In this document: positions 8,714 through 17,280 of the stretch, piece by piece | How positions within the stretch are numbered: position 1 is the first letter of the stretch | Layout of the letters: the number at the start of each line of letters is the position of its first letter | NCBI GenBank assembly: GCA_038746605.1 | Contig: JBCDKM010000014.1 | Location: forward strand, 1-64,000 | Length of the DNA stretch: 64,000 nt | Direction: 5' to 3' | Source: Rubricoccus sp038746605 | GTDB taxonomy: Bacteria > Bacteroidota > Rhodothermia > Rhodothermales > Rubricoccaceae | Notes under the pieces: generated by a model | Database searches by the model: none | Told to the model about the DNA's origin: nothing | What the model saw: only the letters and a program-made list of their open reading frames with translations | Made by a program: the position numbers and the translations under genes

Positions 8714-8914
8714 ATGCCAGCGCACACCACGCCCCCGCGTCGTCGAGAACGGATCGTCCACAAGGCGCACAGCCATGAGGCCGCTGCGGCGTGGGATCGT
8801 GAGCAGCAGGTCCGCATGACGCCCGTGGAGCGTCAGAGAGCGGCCCGCGTGCTGAAGGCTCGCGTGTTTCCCACCGACGCCCCCGACGTACGCGCGTGCC
8901 GGACGAACGATTAG
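8714..8914 (+). CDS. Small protein paired with a nucleotidyltransferase (toxin-antitoxin-like module)
   Basis: 66 residues; basic N-terminus, then EAAAAWDREQQVRMTPVERQRAARVL. An upstream small gene ending in a similar MTPxER motif often precedes nucleotidyltransferase genes of the MNT/AbiEii-like type. Its 3' end overlaps the GTG start of the next frame by 19 nt, implying translational coupling. Its function is unknown and the partner is broken here. Confidence 0.55.
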   Translation: MPAHTTPPRRRERIVHKAHSHEAAAAWDREQQVRMTPVERQRAARVLKARVFPTDAPDVRACRTND

Positions 8915-9393
8915 AAGCTCACCACCTCTCGCCGGACACGCGAGAGCTTCTCCACCGCCACGAGGTGTGATACCTGATCGTGGGAGGCGAGGCCGTCATC
9001 TACCACGGACACATCCGGCTCACGGGTGATGTGGACTTCTACTACTCAGGAGAGTCCGCCAATGCTGCCCGGTTGCACAGCGCGTTGCTCGACTTCTGGG
9101 GTGGCGATGTCCCAGGCATCGGACGCGCAGGCGAACTGGAGGAACCAGGACTCGTCCTGCAATTCGGACGGCCACCCAACCGGATTGATCTCCTCAATCG
9201 AGTCAGTGGAGTCGAGTTTGAAGGGGCGTGGGACGCACGGCTCTCCCTCGCGCTGGATGACGGCACGCCGATTTACTACATCTCGCTCGCAGACCTGATG
9301 GCGAACAAGCGAGCGACTGGTCGGCCCAAAGATCTTGAGGACCTAGCCTACCTGCGCCGCGCGGCACGAGAGCAAGAGGGACAAGGAGACTAG
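8896..9393 (+). pseudogene. Nucleotidyltransferase (MNT/AbiEii-like) interrupted by an in-frame TGA
   Basis: From the GTG at 8896 the frame reads 24 codons (ending ELLHRHEV), meets TGA at 8968-8970, then continues in the same frame as YLIVGGEAVIYHGHIRLTGDVDFYY. Intact family members read straight through with a residue at this point, so one substitution (for example CGA to TGA) would explain the break. The rest is conserved: GG near the nucleotide site, the DVDF metal-binding pair and NRIDLL. A GTG at 8980 could restart a 137-residue product but would drop the first helix and part of the P-loop-like segment. Genuine pseudogene or restart product are both possible. Confidence 0.65.
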
Positions 9394-9415
9394 CCCACCT
9401 CGGCACCGAGGCGGG
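9394..9415. repeat. Dispersed palindrome, short class
   Basis: CCTCGGCACCGAGG core with CCCAC/GCGGG flanks. It fills almost all of the 27 bp between convergent stop codons (9393 plus, 9421 minus). Its flank GGAGCTACAG supplies the TAG stop of the GH17 gene. Confidence 0.85.
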
Positions 9416-9420
9416 GGGAG

Positions 9421-10362
9421 CTACAGCGAGGCGCAGAGCTCCTCCATCACCCGCTTCGGCTGGCGGTCCACCGTGAAGAGGCCCCAGTGTTTTTCGGGCT
9501 CCATCGGGTCCGGGGATCCCTTCCAGGGCTCGTCGAACGCTTCGAAGAGGAACGTCAGGATCTGCTGCTCCTCGCTCCACTCCGTGAGCTGCGCGATGTA
9601 CTCCGCCTGGTACGCCTGCGACGCCTCGCGCGGGTCGATGCCGCGGCCGTTGGCGCCGGTCGTCCAGCCCGCCTCGGTGATGACGACGGGCGTGTCCGGG
9701 TAGCGGTCGGCCACGCTGAAATAGTTCTGCCGCGTGTAGTCCATCGCGCGATGGAGCGGCTGGTGCTCCCAGACCGGGTAGGTGTGGACCGAGAGGAAGT
9801 CCAACTCCGCAGCGAGCGGCGCGAGGGTGGTAGTCCAGGGGACGTAGTTCTCGCAGTACGTGACGGGCTGGCCGACGCCCGCCTTGACCCGCCGCGCGAA
9901 TGCGACGAGGCGGTCTACCGGCACGAGGTGGTCGCCCCAGTCCACCGCCGCCTCGTTGCCGATGGAGACGGCGAAGACAGCCTCCGGGTAGGCGTTAGCG
10001 AGCGCGATCAGCCGGTCGATCTGCGCGTCGTTGGCGGCGCGGTTCGCGATCAGTTGGCCCTCCGTGTAGTCCGCGCCCCAGGGGCAGTTCGGGTTGCTCC
10101 TCTCCGCCCGCACGTCGGCGCCGAGCATGACGCGGAAGTCGAAGCCCTCGGTGCGGATGGCCTCCAGCACCAGCTCTGCGTGGCGGCTCGGGTCGTAGAC
10201 GCGGAGGTAGCGCCAGTGCGGCTCCAGCAGGCGGAGGTCCTCGCAGACCTGCTCGTAGCTCGGGAAGATCTCCGTGACGGGCGACTGCCCCTCGCGGTAC
10301 CCGGAGTAACAGATCGCGGGGCCGAACTCGACGCCCGGCACCGTGCCGTTCGTGCGTGGCAT
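9421..10362 (-). CDS. GH17-family glycoside hydrolase (second of a tandem pair)
   Basis: 313 residues forming a (beta/alpha)8 barrel with both GH17 catalytic glutamates in place: acid/base in SIGNEAAVDW and nucleophile in VVITEAGW. GH17 enzymes act on beta-1,3-glucans, by hydrolysis or by transglycosylation. There is no signal peptide, so it is predicted to be cytoplasmic, unlike most laminarinases. It begins 1 nt after the stop of an adjacent GH17 gene of the same length, so the two are co-translated paralogues. Confidence 0.8.
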   Translation of the reverse strand: MPRTNGTVPGVEFGPAICYSGYREGQSPVTEIFPSYEQVCEDLRLLEPHWRYLRVYDPSRHAELVLEAIRTEGFDFRVMLGADVRAERSNPNCPWGADYTEGQLIANRAANDAQIDRLIALANAYPEAVFAVSIGNEAAVDWGDHLVPVDRLVAFARRVKAGVGQPVTYCENYVPWTTTLAPLAAELDFLSVHTYPVWEHQPLHRAMDYTRQNYFSVADRYPDTPVVITEAGWTTGANGRGIDPREASQAYQAEYIAQLTEWSEEQQILTFLFEAFDEPWKGSPDPMEPEKHWGLFTVDRQPKRVMEELCASL

Positions 10363-10363
10363 G

Positions 10364-11305
10364 TCAGGAGTATTTCAGGTGGCCCTTGCTGTCCCAGAGG
10401 CCCCAGTAAGCCCCCACGTCGCCCTCGTTGCCTGTTTTCCAGGCTTCGTCGAAGGCGGCGAAGTAGAACACCTCGATGCCATCCTCCTCGGCCCACGTGT
10501 ACGTGTTGATGACGTACTCCAGCGTGCTTTCGTGCGACGGCACGGCGGCGCCGAAGGGTGTGCCCTGAGTCGGCCAGCCGGTCTCGCTGATGATGACCTT
10601 CTTGCCGTTCGCGACGCGGACCGCGCGGCGGTACATCTCCTTCATGTAGAGCAGCGAGTACTCCGCAGGGCAGCTCTCCCAGAACGGGTAGCAGTTGACC
10701 GAGACCACGTCGCACGCCTCCACCACGGCGGGGTGCTGCTCGAAGAGGAAGTAGGCGTCCACGAACGTGACGGGGATGCCTTCGGGGATCTCCGCCTTCG
10801 CGCGCGCGATGTAGCCGAGGAGCTGCTGCTCGCTGATGTCGCGCCGGAGGAGGTTCTCGTTGCCGACCGCGAACAGATCCGCGTTCCCGACTTTCGCGAT
10901 CTCGATGGCCGCCGCCATCTCTTCCTCGTTCCGCTCCAGGTCCTCTGTGAGATCCACGCCGACCATCGTCTTGAGGCCGAACTCGCGCGCGATGCGCGGC
11001 ACGTGCTGGTTGCCCTCGATGCATCGGAAGGTGCGGATCCAGTCCGTGTAGGGCGCGATGATGGCGAGACGCTCACGGATCTGCTCCTCGCTCATCTCGT
11101 CGCCGGGCTCCTGGCCGTCCAGGTACGGGCTGAACGCGATGCCGTGGATTTTGCGCTCCAGGATGCTCTTGAGGCGCGCGATTTTGTCCTGGGTGGACAT
11201 GGACGAGAAGTCCACGCCACGCAGTTCGACGCCGGAAGGCTGGTGGTAGCCGGCGAAGCGTTCGGACACCAGGCCGTCGGGAGGAGAGCTCGTAGGAAGA
11301 GACAT
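10364..11305 (-). CDS. GH17-family glycoside hydrolase (first of a tandem pair)
   Basis: 313 residues, same fold as the downstream neighbour. The acid/base Glu is in AVGNENLLR and the nucleophile Glu in VIISETGWPTQG. No signal peptide is present. The start at 11305 (MSLPTS) gives a short disordered leader before FAGYHQPSGVELRGVDFSS. Its stop codon TGA and the next ATG are separated by one base. The pair may degrade or remodel an internal or imported beta-glucan; the sequence does not show which. Confidence 0.8.
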   Translation of the reverse strand: MSLPTSSPPDGLVSERFAGYHQPSGVELRGVDFSSMSTQDKIARLKSILERKIHGIAFSPYLDGQEPGDEMSEEQIRERLAIIAPYTDWIRTFRCIEGNQHVPRIAREFGLKTMVGVDLTEDLERNEEEMAAAIEIAKVGNADLFAVGNENLLRRDISEQQLLGYIARAKAEIPEGIPVTFVDAYFLFEQHPAVVEACDVVSVNCYPFWESCPAEYSLLYMKEMYRRAVRVANGKKVIISETGWPTQGTPFGAAVPSHESTLEYVINTYTWAEEDGIEVFYFAAFDEAWKTGNEGDVGAYWGLWDSKGHLKYS

Positions 11306-11417
11306 CGGGTCAGGGGCGCGAGTCTTGAAAAGCCTTTCAGGAATCGCAAACTACCCGGCGTGGCGCATAGAGTTCAGCCCCGGGCCACGAAATGTGCGTG
11401 GACGGATCCTGGTCTCC

Positions 11418-11439
11418 CCCGCCTCGGTGCCGAGGCGGG
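11418..11439. repeat. Dispersed palindrome, short class
   Basis: Perfect 22-bp dyad CCCGCCTCGG-TG-CCGAGGCGGG between the divergent GH17 pair and the alkD-like gene. This copy is in a 5' region rather than after a stop codon. Confidence 0.85.
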
Positions 11440-11527
11440 CGGGGTGAAGGCCAGCCGGTGACGGTCAGATGGCACGGGACCAGCGCTTGGTTCGGGCCCA
11501 TCTTCCGCTGTCTTGCCCGCACCGCTC

Positions 11528-12193
11528 ATGACTCTCGACGACACTCTTTCTCGACTCGAAGCCCTCGGCAACGAGGCCGTTCGGAAGCGCAATGCGAAGC
11601 GCGGAGCGCACGACAACCAGTTCGGCGTCAAGCTGGGAGACCTTCGGAAGCTGGCGAAAAAGCTCAAGACGGATCACGAACTGGCGTTACAGCTCTGGGA
11701 CACCGGCAACATCGACGCTCGCCTTCTCGCCGTCCTCGTGATGGAGCCGAGCGCGCTCTCGCCCGATGAGCTGGACGGGCTGGTGCGGTCGGTTACGCTG
11801 CCGCAGGTCGCGGACTGGCTCAACGCCTACATCGTCAAGAACTACCCCGGGAAGGAGGTGCTCCGCGAGCAGTGGCTGAACACGGACGATCCGATGGCGT
11901 CTCGCGCCGGGTGGTCTCTCACCGCCGGTCGTGTCGCGAGGAACCCCGAAGGGCTCGACCTGCCGGTGCTCCTCGACCGCATCGAGGCAGAGATGGCAGG
12001 CGCGGCCCCGGAGGCACAGTGGACGATGAATACGACCCTCGCGAACATCGGCATCCACCACGCGAAGCATCGCGAGCGCGCCCTCGCGATTGGCGAAGCG
12101 CTGGGCGTGTACCGCGACTATCCCGTCTCGAAGGGGTGCACGTCGCCCTTCGCGCCCGCCTGGATCGCGGAGATGGTGAGCCGCCAGGGCTGA
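11528..12193 (+). CDS. DNA alkylation repair enzyme, AlkD-like
   Basis: 221 residues of HEAT-like alpha-helical repeats matching the DNA alkylation repair family (AlkC/AlkD): NEAVRKRNAKRGAHDNQFGV, then WDTGNIDARLLAVLVMEP, then NYPGKEVLREQWLNTDDPMA. AlkD removes 3-methyl- and 7-methylpurines without base flipping. ATG 11528 is preferred over an in-frame TTG at 11513. It sits alone on the plus strand; the next gene starts 18 nt later and may share its transcript. Confidence 0.75.
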   Translation: MTLDDTLSRLEALGNEAVRKRNAKRGAHDNQFGVKLGDLRKLAKKLKTDHELALQLWDTGNIDARLLAVLVMEPSALSPDELDGLVRSVTLPQVADWLNAYIVKNYPGKEVLREQWLNTDDPMASRAGWSLTAGRVARNPEGLDLPVLLDRIEAEMAGAAPEAQWTMNTTLANIGIHHAKHRERALAIGEALGVYRDYPVSKGCTSPFAPAWIAEMVSRQG

Positions 12194-12211
12194 TCGCGCC
12201 TATCTCTTAAC

Positions 12212-12610
12212 ATGTCGCAGGACACGACATCAGGCGTGCAGTGCACGGGGCCAGACTCGGAGTGGTGCCTCATCGGCAACATCGTCGGTGAGCATCCCTT
12301 TGGCCCTGGAGGCGAGGAGACCCGGGTCGGCGCGAAGCAGTTCAGCCCCGGGACCAAGGTCTACGTCGTTCCGAAGTGGAAATGGGACGGCTACGTGTAC
12401 CTGAACGCGATGGTCATCGGGCGCCCCCGTCGGTCGCGTCGGTTCATCACGGTAGTCATTCGCTCCCGCCTCATCGAGAGCTGGAGAGCGCAGGTGGTCT
12501 ACAGCCCGACGGTCCTGCGTCTCCTTCGCGAGCATGGAGTTAGCCCGTGGACACAGGGGGAAGTAGAAGCCATGGCCTCCCACATGAACGAGCACGGCGC
12601 CTGGTGGTGA
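12212..12610 (+). CDS. Conserved-looking small protein of unknown function
   Basis: 132 residues, no signal peptide or membrane segment. The segments GEHPFGPGGEETRVGAKQF and FSPGTKVYVVPKWKWDGY suggest a small beta domain that carries structured loops; the C-terminus is helical and charged. No family recognised. It follows alkD-like by 18 nt. Confidence 0.6.
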   Translation: MSQDTTSGVQCTGPDSEWCLIGNIVGEHPFGPGGEETRVGAKQFSPGTKVYVVPKWKWDGYVYLNAMVIGRPRRSRRFITVVIRSRLIESWRAQVVYSPTVLRLLREHGVSPWTQGEVEAMASHMNEHGAWW

Positions 12611-12619
12611 TGAGGGTGC

Positions 12620-12639
12620 CCGCCTCGGCGCCGAGGCGG
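12620..12639. repeat. Dispersed palindrome, short class
   Basis: Perfect CCGCCTCGGCGCCGAGGCGG, 9 bp after a plus-strand stop and 51 bp before a minus-strand stop, i.e. between convergent genes. Confidence 0.85.
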
Positions 12640-12690
12640 ACGGGGTGGTTTGTTGGAAGCGCAGAGATGGAGTTGCTTCCCTGCCCCCTG

Positions 12691-13206
12691 CTACCGCCAG
12701 CCCGAGCGGCGCTTCCACGGCAGCGGCACGATGAGCCCGTCCACCAGCAGGTGACTGAAATACCCCGCCACGGCCGCGCCGTAGAGCGGGAGCCCCGCCA
12801 GCGGCTCCGTCTCGCCCGAGAGAAGCATCGGTACGAGGAGCAGCGGCGACGGGATGAGGAGCATGGCCCACGTCGTGTGGGTCCAGCCGCGATGTTTTCC
12901 CAGCGCCGGGAGGATGCAGAAGAGCCCGAGGTAGGCCGCCTCGCGAAAGTGCTCGCCCGCGATAAGCGCGATGTCCGTCAGGAAAAAGAGCCAGTAGAAG
13001 AGATTCTGGCCCTTCGAGTTGGTGTCCACGTCCGGCCAAAGGCCAAACATGAGCCCGATGCCGAGGAGGATCGCGCCCCAGCCCACCATCTCGATCTCGG
13101 AGAACTGGCGGTACGCGTCGTCCACGACGAAAAGCGCCGCTAGTCCGGCGAGGTAGAGCCCGGTCACGACGAGCGCGCCGATGAGGTGTCCTTTGTATCC
13201 GGCCAC
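12691..13206 (-). CDS. YdjM-like membrane-bound putative metal-dependent hydrolase
   Basis: 171 residues with about four predicted helices. The family motifs are visible: LWPDVDTNSKGQ, KHRGWTHT and YFSHLLVDG, whose His and Asp residues would bind metal. The YdjM/DUF457 family is found in inner membranes but has no firm activity. A second family member is at 57902-58996. It lies 79 nt after murJ and may be part of the same transcript. Confidence 0.8.
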   Translation of the reverse strand: MAGYKGHLIGALVVTGLYLAGLAALFVVDDAYRQFSEIEMVGWGAILLGIGLMFGLWPDVDTNSKGQNLFYWLFFLTDIALIAGEHFREAAYLGLFCILPALGKHRGWTHTTWAMLLIPSPLLLVPMLLSGETEPLAGLPLYGAAVAGYFSHLLVDGLIVPLPWKRRSGWR

Positions 13207-13285
13207 TGCGGGGGAAGGGGGAAAAGCGAAGGGGGACGAGGGAAGAACGCTCCGGGATGCGTCAGCGGTCTGACAGCGTGCGCCC

Positions 13286-15166
13286 CTAGCTCTTCTTGAA
13301 CCGCCGCAGGAAGCGGCCCGTCCAGGCGTCGCCCTCGGGGAAGCCGAGCGCGTGGCCCAGCGCGAGGTACGCCAGCCCGTAGAGCGCGAGGACGCCCGCG
13401 CCGTAGAGCCAGATCGGCACGACCGTACTCGGGACGAAGGCGTAGACGAGCCCGGCGGGCACGGCCGCGACGAGCGCCAGCCCGACCATCCGCATCGCGC
13501 GGCCCCACGGGAGGGAGAACTCCGGCGCGTTCCTTTTGAGCGCCGCGACGAGCCGCCACAGCTCCACCCAGCCGCCGAGCGCCGAGCCGAGCGCGAGGCC
13601 GACCGCCCCGAGCCGGAGCGGGCCCGCCTCGGGGTCGCCGCCGAGGTCCCCGAGGCCGGGCACCTCGGTCACGGCCACCCGGTCGAACAGCAGCATCAGA
13701 CTGGCGCCAGCGACGCCCGAGAGCACCACGCGCCAGACCGCGATCCGCGCGGGCGTCTTGGTGTCGTCCAGCGCGTAAAAAGCGTTTTGCAGCAGCCGGC
13801 TGGCGGTCGTCGCTGCCAAGCCGACGGTGTAGGCCACGAGGACGAAGGTCACGAGCCAGGTGTCGTCCACGCCGAACTGGCCGGTCTGGTAGAGCACCGC
13901 CACCACGAGGTAGCCGAACGCCACGTACCCGACGACCGTCGGGATGACGAGGTAGAGGATCTGGCCGAGCGAGGCTCGGACGCGGTCGAGGAAGGCCGCC
14001 AGTTCGCTCTTCGAGATGCGCGAGAGCTCGGGCAACTCGCTCGCGGCCACGCTCATCCCGAAGAGCGAGATGGGCAGGAGGTAGAGCGTCTGTGCGTTGC
14101 CGAGCGCCGCCAGCGCGCCCGCCGCGAGGAAGCTGGAGAGGAAGACATCGAGGTAGCCCGAGAGCTGGTAGGCGCCGCGACCCAGCACGACGGGCACAAA
14201 CGCCCGGATGCCCTCGCGCACGCCTTTCACCTTCAGCGAGAGGCTCGGCCGGAAGGTCTTCAGCAGCCGGAAGACCATCGGCAACTGGACGCCGAACTGG
14301 AGCACGCCGCCCACGATGCCGCCTACGAACAGCGCCACGAGCAGCCGCCCGAGCGCGTCCGGCGGCACCACCTCCATCGCGCCCACCGCCAGCGGATCGC
14401 CGAAGTACGCGTACGCCCCGACGATCAGCGCCGCGATGAGCGCCACATTCCAGGCCACTGGCGCGAAGTACGACAGCAGAAACTTCCGGTGGCTGTTGAG
14501 CACGCCCAGCGCCCACGCGCTCAGCACCAGAACCGCCGTCATCGGGAACGCCAGCCGGACGACCGTCACGGCGAGGTCGTACCGGTTGACGGGGATCTGG
14601 CCCGCTGCCACGAGATCGGCATCGCCCACCCAGCCGGGCTGGAGGACGGCCACGAGGACCTCGGCGAAGATCACGCCGAGCAGCGCGATGCTGAACGCGA
14701 CCGTCGCGAGGAGGCCGAGGACGGCGCCCGCGAACCGCGCCGCATCCTCATCGCGCCCGGCCTCGGTCATGCGGCTGTAGATCGGGATGAAGGCCGCCGA
14801 GAGGGTGCCCTCGCCGAGGAGGTTCTGGAGCAGGTTCGGCGCCCGCAGGCCGAGCCGATACACGTCCGAGAACGCCCCGACGCCGAAGAAGTACGCGATG
14901 GCACGGTCGCGCACGAGGCCGATGAGGCGGCTCGCGAGGATGCCCGTTGCCACCAGCCCTGCCGCACTGCCGGACCGTCCGCCGTCCTGCGAGACCCTCG
15001 CTTCGAGGGTGGCCTCAGCAGCCTGCCCGGGACCTGATCCGGGGTCCTCAGCCGTCGCGTTTGCCAGCGGCGAGGCGGCCCCTGCGTCCAACTCTTGCGC
15101 AGAGGGACGCAACTCGTCGGACGGGCTCGGGGTGCCCTCGTCGGGACTGGGGGTGGCGTCACTCAT
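13286..15166 (-). CDS. murJ: Lipid II flippase MurJ
   Basis: 626 residues, about 14 predicted helices of the MOP/MVF superfamily. The start of the membrane domain, GILASRLIGLVRDRAIAYFF, and LLGEGTLSAAFIPIYSR are MurJ signatures; the Arg residues line the central cavity. It flips lipid II for peptidoglycan synthesis. The first 65 residues are low-complexity, rich in Ala, Pro, Asp and Glu, and are an unusual cytoplasmic extension. A partial copy of the dispersed palindrome (GCCCGCCTCGG near 13618) lies in the region encoding DLGGDPEAGPLRLG. Confidence 0.92.
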   Translation of the reverse strand: MSDATPSPDEGTPSPSDELRPSAQELDAGAASPLANATAEDPGSGPGQAAEATLEARVSQDGGRSGSAAGLVATGILASRLIGLVRDRAIAYFFGVGAFSDVYRLGLRAPNLLQNLLGEGTLSAAFIPIYSRMTEAGRDEDAARFAGAVLGLLATVAFSIALLGVIFAEVLVAVLQPGWVGDADLVAAGQIPVNRYDLAVTVVRLAFPMTAVLVLSAWALGVLNSHRKFLLSYFAPVAWNVALIAALIVGAYAYFGDPLAVGAMEVVPPDALGRLLVALFVGGIVGGVLQFGVQLPMVFRLLKTFRPSLSLKVKGVREGIRAFVPVVLGRGAYQLSGYLDVFLSSFLAAGALAALGNAQTLYLLPISLFGMSVAASELPELSRISKSELAAFLDRVRASLGQILYLVIPTVVGYVAFGYLVVAVLYQTGQFGVDDTWLVTFVLVAYTVGLAATTASRLLQNAFYALDDTKTPARIAVWRVVLSGVAGASLMLLFDRVAVTEVPGLGDLGGDPEAGPLRLGAVGLALGSALGGWVELWRLVAALKRNAPEFSLPWGRAMRMVGLALVAAVPAGLVYAFVPSTVVPIWLYGAGVLALYGLAYLALGHALGFPEGDAWTGRFLRRFKKS

Positions 15167-15184
15167 GACGCCCCACCGACTCGC

Positions 15185-15206
15185 CCCGCCTCGGCACCGA
15201 GGCGGG
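15185..15206. repeat. Dispersed palindrome, short class
   Basis: Perfect 22-bp dyad CCCGCCTCGG-CA-CCGAGGCGGG between the aroQ stop and the murJ start on the minus strand. Confidence 0.85.
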
Positions 15207-15236
15207 CAGAGCGAACCGCTCCGCGTGCCACCTGCC

Positions 15237-15674
15237 TCACGCCCGCTCCGCGAAGTGGCGCACGGCCATCCGGTAGCCCTCCACGCCGAAGCCCACGATC
15301 ACGCCCGCCGCCAGCGGCGCGATCAGCGACGTGTGCCGGAAGCTCTCGCGCGCGTACACGTTTGAGATGTGCACCTCCACGACGGGCGTCGAGATGCTCG
15401 CCACGGCGTCGCGCAGCGCGACGGATGTGTGCGTGTAGCCCGCCGCGTTCATCACCACGCCCGCCGTCTCCACGGTGTCTGCCGCGTGGAGCGCCTCGAT
15501 CAGGCCACCCTCGCTGTTGTGCTGCTCGAAGCGGAGGGTCAGCTCCGGGAACGCCTCGCGCAGGCTTACCTCTAGATCGTGCAGCGTGATGGCGCCGTAG
15601 ATCTCCGGCTCGCGCGTGCCCAGCCGATTGAGGTTGGGGCCGTTGAGGACGAGAACAGCGGGTCGGGCGGGCAT
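15237..15674 (-). CDS. aroQ: 3-dehydroquinate dehydratase, type II
   Basis: 145 residues, standard for the dodecameric type II enzyme of the shikimate pathway. Family motifs: LNGPNLNRLGTREPEIYG (catalytic Tyr), QHNSEGGLI, NAAGYTHTSVALRDA and VHISNVYARESFR. It converts 3-dehydroquinate to 3-dehydroshikimate. ATG at 15674 is the canonical start; a longer upstream frame is spurious. It is followed by murJ on the same strand, separated by a palindrome. Confidence 0.95.
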   Translation of the reverse strand: MPARPAVLVLNGPNLNRLGTREPEIYGAITLHDLEVSLREAFPELTLRFEQHNSEGGLIEALHAADTVETAGVVMNAAGYTHTSVALRDAVASISTPVVEVHISNVYARESFRHTSLIAPLAAGVIVGFGVEGYRMAVRHFAERA

Positions 15675-15715
15675 TGCGGCGAAGGGGCGAGCACCGCAAG
15701 CTAGCCTGACCTCGC

Positions 15716-15750
15716 CCGCCTCGGTCGGTCCGCGGAGGCCCCCGAGGCGG
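15716..15750. repeat. Dispersed palindrome, looped variant
   Basis: Nine-base arms CCGCCTCGG (15716-15724) and CCGAGGCGG (15742-15750) around a 17-bp centre. The flank AGGGGGGCTA supplies the TAG stop (15758-15760) of the small gene next to it. Confidence 0.75.
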
Positions 15751-15757
15751 AGGGGGG

Positions 15758-15913
15758 CTACGCCATCAGAACAGCTGCGAGCAACGCGGCCCCCAAGACG
15801 GTTCCCAGCGCGACCAGAAACGGCCACCCGACGGAGAAGCCGGAGCGCCGCGTGAAATACGCCGGGTAGTCGCCATCGCTCACGCGACGGCGTTTCCGCG
15901 AGGAGCCGCTCAT
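15758..15913 (-). CDS. Very small single-pass membrane protein
   Basis: A 51-residue frame: MSGSSRKRRRVSDGDYPAYF, then one hydrophobic helix PFLVALGTVLGAALLAAVLM, ending in Ala. The basic N-terminus suggests an N-in orientation. It fills the gap between aroQ and the divergent nuclease gene. No family is recognised and it is too short for most gene callers. GC-rich DNA yields chance frames, so treat it as a candidate. Confidence 0.45.
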   Translation of the reverse strand: MSGSSRKRRRVSDGDYPAYFTRRSGFSVGWPFLVALGTVLGAALLAAVLMA

Positions 15914-16104
15914 GCCAGGGAGGGGAGGCTAGGTCGCACAAAACGTAGGGGATCCGCGGGCGCGCTGCGAGCAAATTCGTCGGAAGCGGTTCCTGGAGAG
16001 CGAGGCGTGCCCGCTGCCGCGCCGCGCGAAGACCCGGTGAGAGACCGCGCGAAGCCATCGAAAACGGGAAGGGGGCGTCTACCTTGATTCACCCCCCGAC
16101 GCCG

Positions 16105-17277
16105 ATGCGACTGTTCTCTCTTCTTCTCGCGCTCCTGCTGATGGCACCGGCCGCGCATGCGCAGACCCTCCCACCCCAGGGCGCCGACCTCACCTTCGAG
16201 GTAGCGACCTGGAACATCGAGAACTTCGGCACGGGCTCCGGCGGCACGGCACAGCGTCAGGCGGCGGCAGAGATCATCCGCCAGGCCGACGTGGACCTCT
16301 GGGCGCTCCAGGAGATCGTGGATCGGACTGACTTCGACGCCCTCCTGCAGGAGCTCTCCCCCGATGGCTACGTGGGCTTCCTCGGTCCTACGCCGAGCCT
16401 CGGCGGTAGCCAGCGCCTCGCATACATCTACAAGGAGAACGTCGTCTCCGTCATCGCGATCACGACCATCCTCTCCTCCGAGGAGTTCGAGTTCGCCTAC
16501 CGTCTCCCGCTGGAGATGCGCGCGAGCGTGACCGTGGGCGGCGAGACGGAGTCCATCCGGATCATCAACTTCCACGCGAAGTGCTGCTCAGACCAGCAGT
16601 CCTACGAGCGCCGCACCGATGCCGCCATCGCGCTCAAGGCCTACACCGACCGATACGTCCTGGAAGAGCGCCCGGTGATCGTGCTCGGCGACTTCAACGA
16701 CGAACTCAACATTTCCATCTCCAGCGGCTTCTCGCCCTACCGCCCGTACCGCAACGATCCGGACTACACCGTCGCTACGCGCGAGATCGACCGGGTGGGC
16801 GTCCCGACGTTTTGCGGCAATAGCTCTTGCACCTCGGGCAGTACGCTGGACCACATCCTCTTCTCCAACGATCTCGGCGCGACATACCTCGTTGACGAAG
16901 ACCCTCGCTTCGAGGAGGTCATCGCTGAGTTCTCGAACTACCCCAATACGGTCTCCGATCACCTCCCCGTCATCGCGCGGTTCACGCTCGTGCCGGTCGC
17001 GAACGAAGCCGTTCCAGACGCCGAGCTCGCGTTCTCCGTTGCGCCGAACCCTGCGAAGGCGAGCGCGACGGTCCGGTTCGGGCTCGCGGCGCCCACCGAG
17101 GTTCGCCTGACCGTGCAGGACGCGCTCGGTCGCCGTGTGATCACCGAGGCGGTCCGCCTCGGCGCGGGCGAGCACGCTCTGCCGGTCGGGACCGGGGACC
17201 TTGCGCCGGGCGTGTACGTTGTTCGTCTCGAAGCGGATGGCGTGGTCGCCACCCGGACACTCGTCCGCGCCCGATAG
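16105..17277 (+). CDS. Secreted endonuclease/exonuclease/phosphatase-family protein with T9SS sorting domain
   Basis: 390 residues from ATG 16105 with a signal peptide ending AHAQ. The DNase I-like fold has its active-site motifs: ATWNIENFG, WALQEI (metal Glu), VLGDFND and TVSDHLPV (Asp-His). The last 80 residues are a type A T9SS C-terminal domain: VAPNPAKASATVRF, LTVQDALGRRV and APGVYVVRLEA. It should be exported by Sec and then T9SS to the cell surface or medium. The likely role is extracellular nucleic acid breakdown; phosphodiesterase or sphingomyelinase-like activity is also possible in this fold. Confidence 0.85.
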   Translation: MRLFSLLLALLLMAPAAHAQTLPPQGADLTFEVATWNIENFGTGSGGTAQRQAAAEIIRQADVDLWALQEIVDRTDFDALLQELSPDGYVGFLGPTPSLGGSQRLAYIYKENVVSVIAITTILSSEEFEFAYRLPLEMRASVTVGGETESIRIINFHAKCCSDQQSYERRTDAAIALKAYTDRYVLEERPVIVLGDFNDELNISISSGFSPYRPYRNDPDYTVATREIDRVGVPTFCGNSSCTSGSTLDHILFSNDLGATYLVDEDPRFEEVIAEFSNYPNTVSDHLPVIARFTLVPVANEAVPDAELAFSVAPNPAKASATVRFGLAAPTEVRLTVQDALGRRVITEAVRLGAGEHALPVGTGDLAPGVYVVRLEADGVVATRTLVRAR

Positions 17278-17280
17278 TCC

